Shown in pieces: positions 58,802 to 64,000 of a stretch of 64,000 nucleotides of DNA; the stretch's first letter is position 1, and the number at the start of each line of letters is the position of its first letter. Under the pieces are notes generated by a model that saw nothing but the letters and a program-made list of their open reading frames with translations, was not told the origin of the DNA and searched no databases. A program made the position numbers and the translations under genes. This DNA comes from Hypomyces perniciosus (lineage: Eukaryota > Ascomycota > Sordariomycetes > Hypocreales > Hypocreaceae): the NCBI GenBank assembly GCA_008477525.1, contig SPDT01000003.1, positions 3,224,001 through 3,288,000 on the forward strand. Direction: 5' to 3'.

Positions 58802-61007
58802 ATGACTGGCAGCATATTGTTCACTAAAAACCGCTCTCAGGCTGAGGCGAGCCGACAAAAGCCCTCTGGTGCTCTCCGCTTCATAAGCTGGCGGCTGTGG
58901 AAGACGCGATCTGGCACTGTTCGCTCGTCCAGCCGCCAGAGCAGCTCAGATGAGCCCGTTCCAGATTTCCGCATCCGCAACTGGTTCTCATCGCTTCGTC
59001 CAGAAAAGGGAGTCATCGATACCTCACTTCCAGCAAAGCTCATTCCCAGAACTTGGAACCACGGCGCGTCAGACTCGAAAGATCGTAGCTCAACCGCTAC
59101 TGAGGAGAACATCCCATCTGTTGGACCGTGGAGTGGTGAGTGGCATTTCATTTTCCCGCAGTGACTCTGAAAAATGCCGTACAACTGACCTGATAGCACT
59201 AGCAGCTCATCATGAAGTGGTTGGCCGTCGACGAAGCCTGGGTACCTTGTTTCACACTGTCAAGGCCAAGTGTTCTCGAGACAAGCTAGCTAGCAGCGAG
59301 GACCCATCAGAATCGACAAGCATCCACAACCATCCAAGACGACGACTTCCCAAGAAGGTCACAAAAGACATCATATCCGGCCCTATAAACACTACTCCGG
59401 TTTCCATCCCCCCACGTCTCGACATCCTTGCCGAACTGCCCAAGGATGGAGGGCTCCATAGGTCCTCGACCTTTCGTGCTTGTCTCGAGAAAGCTGTCGA
59501 TGACATTAACGGCAAGTATGGCACACCTCCTACATGTGGTCCTGAAACACAAGACGCCTGCAACAACACAAAGACCCTCCAGCATATGGAGAGGATGGCA
59601 ATAGTGCCTCCAAGGAGGTTGAGGCCTCTGCTACCGGGTATCAAATCTAGCCCGAAAGATGCTCTGACTCCCCAGTCTGTCAATCTCCAGGACTTGCCAG
59701 TGGCTGAAGAGAGTCCTTCCAAGGTAGACCCTACCCATGTGTTGACTGAGCAATCTGCTGAGAAGCCTGCCGAGGAGCCGACTGGGGAGCCCATTCAGGA
59801 ATCTACTCAGGAGTCCACCGAGGAACCTACTGATGAACCCAATGATGAGCATACTCATAAGGCAAACTCCACCGAGGACTTGTTCAATGAGGAGCCCAAT
59901 GCTCTAGAAAGCTTGTTCAACGAAGAGACACCTACCCCCAAGAGCCTGCGGAACCAGGAGACAACTACTACCGAGAGCTTTCCGTACCAGGGGCCATTTG
60001 TGGATACCATCAAGAAAGAGGGTAGCATATCTTCACCATCTGTTGAAGATGGAGAAATTGATATCATTGAAATGATTGTCAGTTCATACGACTCAAATGA
60101 CAGCATGTCTCCCTTAGTCCTTCCCGAAGCGATCTTATCAATCGATTTCCCTCCACTTTTGATTAAAAATGTACCGGATGAAGTCTTTCCAGGTCCTCCG
60201 GTGGATGGCTTGCTGTCATCTAGCCATGACAGCTATGAGCCAACGAGCCAACACGAAGACACCCTGGCTTCTGAACCTGGCCACATTGAACAGTGCGCCG
60301 AAGACGCATCGACTCACGGAAATGACGACGACAAGTCAACGGCTAAGATTCCAAAAGAGGCTACGAAGTCACCCTCACCAGCGGTTGAAGTAGTCGATTC
60401 TGATTCCTCTGGTATTTCCACCCTTGTACTAAACATGCCTGGACGCGGCACACCCATGCAAGACGAGGTTATTCAAGTGCATGAGAATGAAGTCTCAGAC
60501 TCTGGCCCGACAAGTCCCAACACAGCCAGCCGTCGTTCTCTATGCCAAAAGGAAAACGTGCTTGTCAAGGAATCTATTTCATCGTCTTCAATCGTAACCG
60601 TTGGACAAGCCCTCAAAGCACGAATCGAAACCCCGATTAACAAGAAGTCAAAACGCCGCTCCTCACTTACGGAGCGTGAGGTACCTGACAGGAAAGTCTC
60701 TACTGGGTCTTGCGATACCAGTATTCTTTCAGTCTCCGAGCTCGTTAACAAGTTTCGACGCATGGAATCGACTTCAGATAGGCTACGGGTTGTTGCACCC
60801 AACAGGGTGCGAGAGAGATGCGCCGATACGGGCACGACTCAGCCTTGTCGGATTCGTTACTCCAATGGCTCTGAGGACGATTCCGGCATTCTCTCCAACA
60901 TCGATGATAGCGCGATTGAGCCCAACGTATTAATCCCCATGAGAGGGCAGAGGGTCAATGTGGAAAACGCCGAAAAGGTTCGCCGGGCCAACTGGGATAG
61001 GGATTGA
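58802..61007 (+). CDS. Uncharacterised, mostly disordered protein, 714 aa
   Basis: I do not recognise this gene. Exon 1 is 58802..59135, intron 59136..59196 (GTGAGT..ACTGACC..TAG), exon 2 is 59197..61007; the splice joins two open frames that otherwise overlap in different phases. The product is Ser/Thr/Glu/Pro-rich, with a basic N-terminal part (RFISWRLWKTRS, HEVVGRRRSLGTLF), a middle acidic repeat of EEPT/EST type (about 59760-59850), and a more ordered-looking C-terminus (VTVGQALKARIETPINKKSK, SVSELVNKFRRMESTSDR, and a final VENAEKVRRANW). No domain, signal peptide or membrane segment is seen. It is probably a lineage-specific regulatory or structural protein; divergent from POL1. Confidence 0.75.
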
Positions 61008-61549
61008 TATGACATGGAAAGAAGTTGTAAATTTCATTTTTCGACATGCCCAACATTGGGGGTTAGAGAGGAGCTTCTTTATCTGGTAGCTATTCACGGC
61101 TTGCTGCCTTGCAATGATGCAATAGTTTGTTTTACGCAGAATAGTCAAGAGTTCTGCACATATTGATGCAAAACACGACCCGTGGCGTTGGCCAGGATGA
61201 CAAGGGAGTAGTTATAGTACATCTAGGTAGATAATCAACACTTTAGTAAAGCCCTTTGACGATTGTTGCCGTGGTTTTATAGAAGAGAAGCAGTGAAGCG
61301 ACTATCCACCACGTTGACAACCAAACGAACAGAGCTGATACACCTGCCATTCATGCTAGACAACGACCTACCTTTCCAGTTCAAAAGAGAGAGCAGACGA
61401 CTTTTGTGAAAAGGGATGTGTACGAGACGTGCTGGTGGTGCAGTAGTTATAGATATCATCAAGTTACTACGTGTGGCAATCTTGAATAGGTCTGTTGTCT
61501 CGCCCATCGTACAGGATTAAGAGGAGTTTTATTCTGGCTTATTCCAAGT
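61008..61549. other. Convergent 3' region
   Basis: About 540 nt between the ends of the unknown gene and the PPR gene. No gene, RNA or repeat of note. Confidence 0.5.
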
Positions 61550-63792
61550 CTATCTCCACAACCTGTCTGACCTCTCCTCGAGCTCCTTATACTCCTTGCG
61601 CTCCCCGTTCCCCTTGTACTCCCTATTCTCCTTGTACTCCTTGTTCCCCTTGTACTCCTTGTTCCCTTTGTACTCCTTGTTCCCTTTGTACTCCTTATTC
61701 TCCTTGTAGTCCTTATACTCCCTACGCTCATTATACTCCCTGTTCCTCCTAGACTCTCTGCTCTCCATGGACTTTATAGTGTTCCAGACAAAGGGGCCCC
61801 CCGGGCGGAATCCAGCATCCGTACTTTCCAATTCATTCATACCATCGCCTTCAACTGCCTCACTCCCATTGGCTTCGGAAGAGGACTTTCGTAATTTGGG
61901 CTCTAGCTCTTCGCGATTAGAGTAGAAGTTCTGGATTTCACGGTTAATTTTGGCACCGACGGGGCGGAGTTCACGGAGATCCTTGTAGGGAAGCATTTTC
62001 TCGTTGATGACTTTGTTGAAGGCGCTGAACATGAGGCGTGCGAGGGCGATAACTTCACGCTTGTCGTTGTAGAGCGCACCAAGGGTGTTGTCCTTGGCGT
62101 TTGCTGAGACTTCTTTGAAGTAGTGGTAGTGGACTTTCTTGTATGGCTCCCAGAGACGGGCGAGAGCGGCGGTGATCTGTACGCCGTAGTCACGCTTGGC
62201 ACCGTCCACGTCGCCGTTCTGAGCCCTTGTGCGGAGGTGGAAGTGGCTGACGAGAGCAACACGCAGATACAAGCGCAAGACATGCAAATCTGGAACGGGT
62301 ATGCGTTTGAGCATAGAGTCGAGGATGCGATTGGAAGTTTCTATCGCATTCTGGTTGATATTGTCGCGGATACAGGTCTCCATGGCAATGCGATAGTGCT
62401 TCCCGTCGACGTACTCATCGGGCATGAGGTCGAGGATGGAGGCGGAGTGTGTACTGGCCTTGGCGACTTTGAGCATGCCGAGCATACGAAGCCAGTTGTC
62501 ATTGTCGGGAACAATGCCGTAGTGGCGGACCATGAGGTTCCAGTACTTGACGCCGCAGCTGGTGAGTTTGGAGGAGGCTAGGGTGGTGAGAACCAAGGCA
62601 AGCGTGTTGCGGCCAGGGATGGCATAGACGGCTCTTGTCACGGCGGGCACCGGTTTGGCCGTGCCAGATACGGCTATATTCTGCATATCAGGGTCTTCGA
62701 TGGCATTGGGGTCAGAAGACTTTGCTAGGTTGGGGATACTCATGGTCTGTTGGAGGAGGTCGAGCACTTCCCGCTTGTCCTCTCGCTGGGGGGCCAGGAG
62801 AAGCACGCGACCCATTGCACACACCAACTCCTCGTCAATGATCAGCTGTGCCCTCCTCCACTTGTCGATGACTTCTGTCCAGATGTTCTTGGCACGATCT
62901 ACAGTCTTTTGCAGGTTGGCAGTCTGCTGCTCTTCCGAGAGATCATCCAGGTTTTTGAGAACGTGGTGACGCAGGGCATTAATGATGGTGGTGTAAGTGT
63001 ACGGAGTAGGTGCCCGCGTTGACTCGTTGATCGTGTTGGTGATGAGGAACATGGAATCGAGGTCTCCTGCTCTGGCACAGACATTGAGGACCGCATTGAG
63101 GTGTATGGAGTTGGGTTGGAGGCGCTTGTCACTGAGGAGGATGTTGTAGAACTTGACGGCCTCAGCAACGGCGATTTTGGGATGTTGAGACTTGGCGCAT
63201 CCGCGGAAGAAGATGGTAAAGGTCTGGGCGCTAGGCAATTGGCCTCGTTTCTTCATCTAAACGAATGGTCACGTTAGCCTAGCTTCATTGTCACTGGGGA
63301 TAGGTGTCGGCTTCTGCATACATCGTTGTAGAGCTTGATGGCGCTCTTCAGCTGCTGCTTGCCCAGTTGATAGTCGATCAGATGGTTCCACGCAACGACG
63401 ACCTGTCGGTCCTTGCTCGCTCTTTGCGTCAAGAGCAAAGCCTCATCGAAGCGGTCCTTGGCGAGGGTCTGCTCAACATATTGCGCAATCTTCCAAGTGT
63501 CGCTCATATGATCCAAATGCTTCTTCACTATTCTGTGCAGTCTCTCCTGGTTCTTCTTTTCCGCCACCGAAGGGTCGAGTTGCGGTACATCGAGACTCTG
63601 AGGCGCATCAACGATGGCTGCGGTAACGGCTGCGGCAGTTGTATATTGCCTGTTCGTTGGTTGTAGTAGACTGAAGCTGCTTGTGCCGACCCATAGGGCG
63701 CTCGCCTCGACAAGAGGTTTGCCCCCGCGAGAGGTGGTGGTCTGAACAGCTCTGCGCAAGCACGCCGAGCAGGACAATAAACTTCCAGTCAT
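61550..63792 (-). CDS. Mitochondrial pentatricopeptide-repeat (PPR) protein, 725 aa
   Basis: RNA-binding PPR protein of the mitochondrion, of the kind that processes, stabilises or helps translate organelle transcripts. Exon 1 is 63792..63322, intron 63321..63257 (GTATGC..TTTAG), exon 2 is 63256..61550. The N-terminus ([20 protein letters not shown], then [20 protein letters not shown]) is an Arg/Ser/Thr-rich targeting sequence without acids. PPR-like helix pairs include [56 protein letters not shown] and [14 protein letters not shown] (about 120-260), then weaker repeats to about 480. The C-terminal ~60 residues are a Lys/Glu/Tyr tandem repeat (separate entry). It is reminiscent of Ccm1-like intron-processing factors, but the RNA target cannot be told. 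Confidence 0.88.
61590..61740 (-). repeat. 18-nt coding minisatellite (KEYKGN units)
   Basis: In the 3' end of the PPR gene, an 18-nt unit coding Lys-Glu-Tyr-Lys-Gly-Asn is repeated about four times near perfectly, with degenerate copies ([18 protein letters not shown]) on both sides. On the + strand it reads as repeated CTTGTACTCCTTGTTCCC. Confidence 0.85.
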
Positions 63793-64000
63793 TTCAAACG
63801 TGTAAATGCCTATAGATAAGGCGGTCAGTATGATTTTATCTTGCGGCTTCAATGACAGCCATCACGAAGATGTATCTGATATCATTATCATGGATAGATA
63901 TCATGGCAGTTCCAAAAAATTGACTTAGCGGGCTGTCGTCCTTATCTTATCAGCAGAGAAACAAGGGTCTCACTCCCCGAAACGCCGCTATTCCATTCAT
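63793..64000. other. Upstream region of the PPR gene
   Basis: Last 208 nt of the window, promoter side of the PPR gene. Nothing recognised. Confidence 0.4.

Noticed and set aside
61590..61740. Regularly spaced repeats considered as a CRISPR-like array
   Set aside because: Contiguous 18-nt coding units without spacers, in a eukaryotic gene.

Overview
The window is nuclear DNA of a filamentous ascomycete (Pezizomycotina). Gene content and protein style fit a Sordariomycete, probably Hypocreales, but this is inferred from memory without a search. The signs are short introns of about 50-110 nt with GT..CTAAC/CTGAC..AG signals, moderate GC, single-copy eukaryotic housekeeping genes each with its own promoter, a fungal tRNA-Glu, and no operons. 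I see no prophage, insertion sequence, CRISPR array or intact transposon.

Layout, left to right: 5' end of coatomer delta (-); Nudix hydrolase (+); myotubularin-type phosphoinositide phosphatase (-), with an in-frame TAG before a coding-like tail; ribosomal protein S3 (+); NIPA-type magnesium transporter (-); tRNA-Glu (-); an acidic protein of unknown function (-); phenylalanyl-tRNA synthetase beta chain (-); PP2A scaffold subunit A (+); EFM4-type lysine methyltransferase (-); eIF6 (-); a polyglutamine protein with a conserved C-terminal half (-); a cytochrome P450 (+); eIF5 (+); a THO complex subunit 1 fused to a guanylate-kinase-like domain (-); an Aquarius/Cwf11 helicase (+); eIF4G (+); DNA polymerase alpha catalytic subunit (-); a lineage-specific protein (+); a mitochondrial PPR protein (-).

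Functional themes are translation (S3, PheRS beta, an eEF1A-methyltransferase-like enzyme, eIF6, eIF5, eIF4G, tRNA-Glu) and mRNP biogenesis. THOC1 and Aquarius lie head to head with about 660 nt between their start codons. I treat shared neighbourhood as chance unless a shared promoter is involved.

The most unusual points are: (1) the THOC1 C-terminus carries a guanylate-kinase fold with an intact P-loop but several altered GMP-site and lid residues; (2) the myotubularin gene has one TAG dividing two coding-like stretches in the same frame; (3) a short palindromic motif family (TACGAAGTAC / TACGGAGTAC) recurs in many intergenic gaps; (4) DNA polymerase alpha has an ACGCGT box upstream; (5) one gene has a 51-nt intron that keeps the frame and lacks a stop. 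Exon models were built by eye from splice signals, frame continuity and family knowledge; all were checked to give whole codons, but none has transcript support here.
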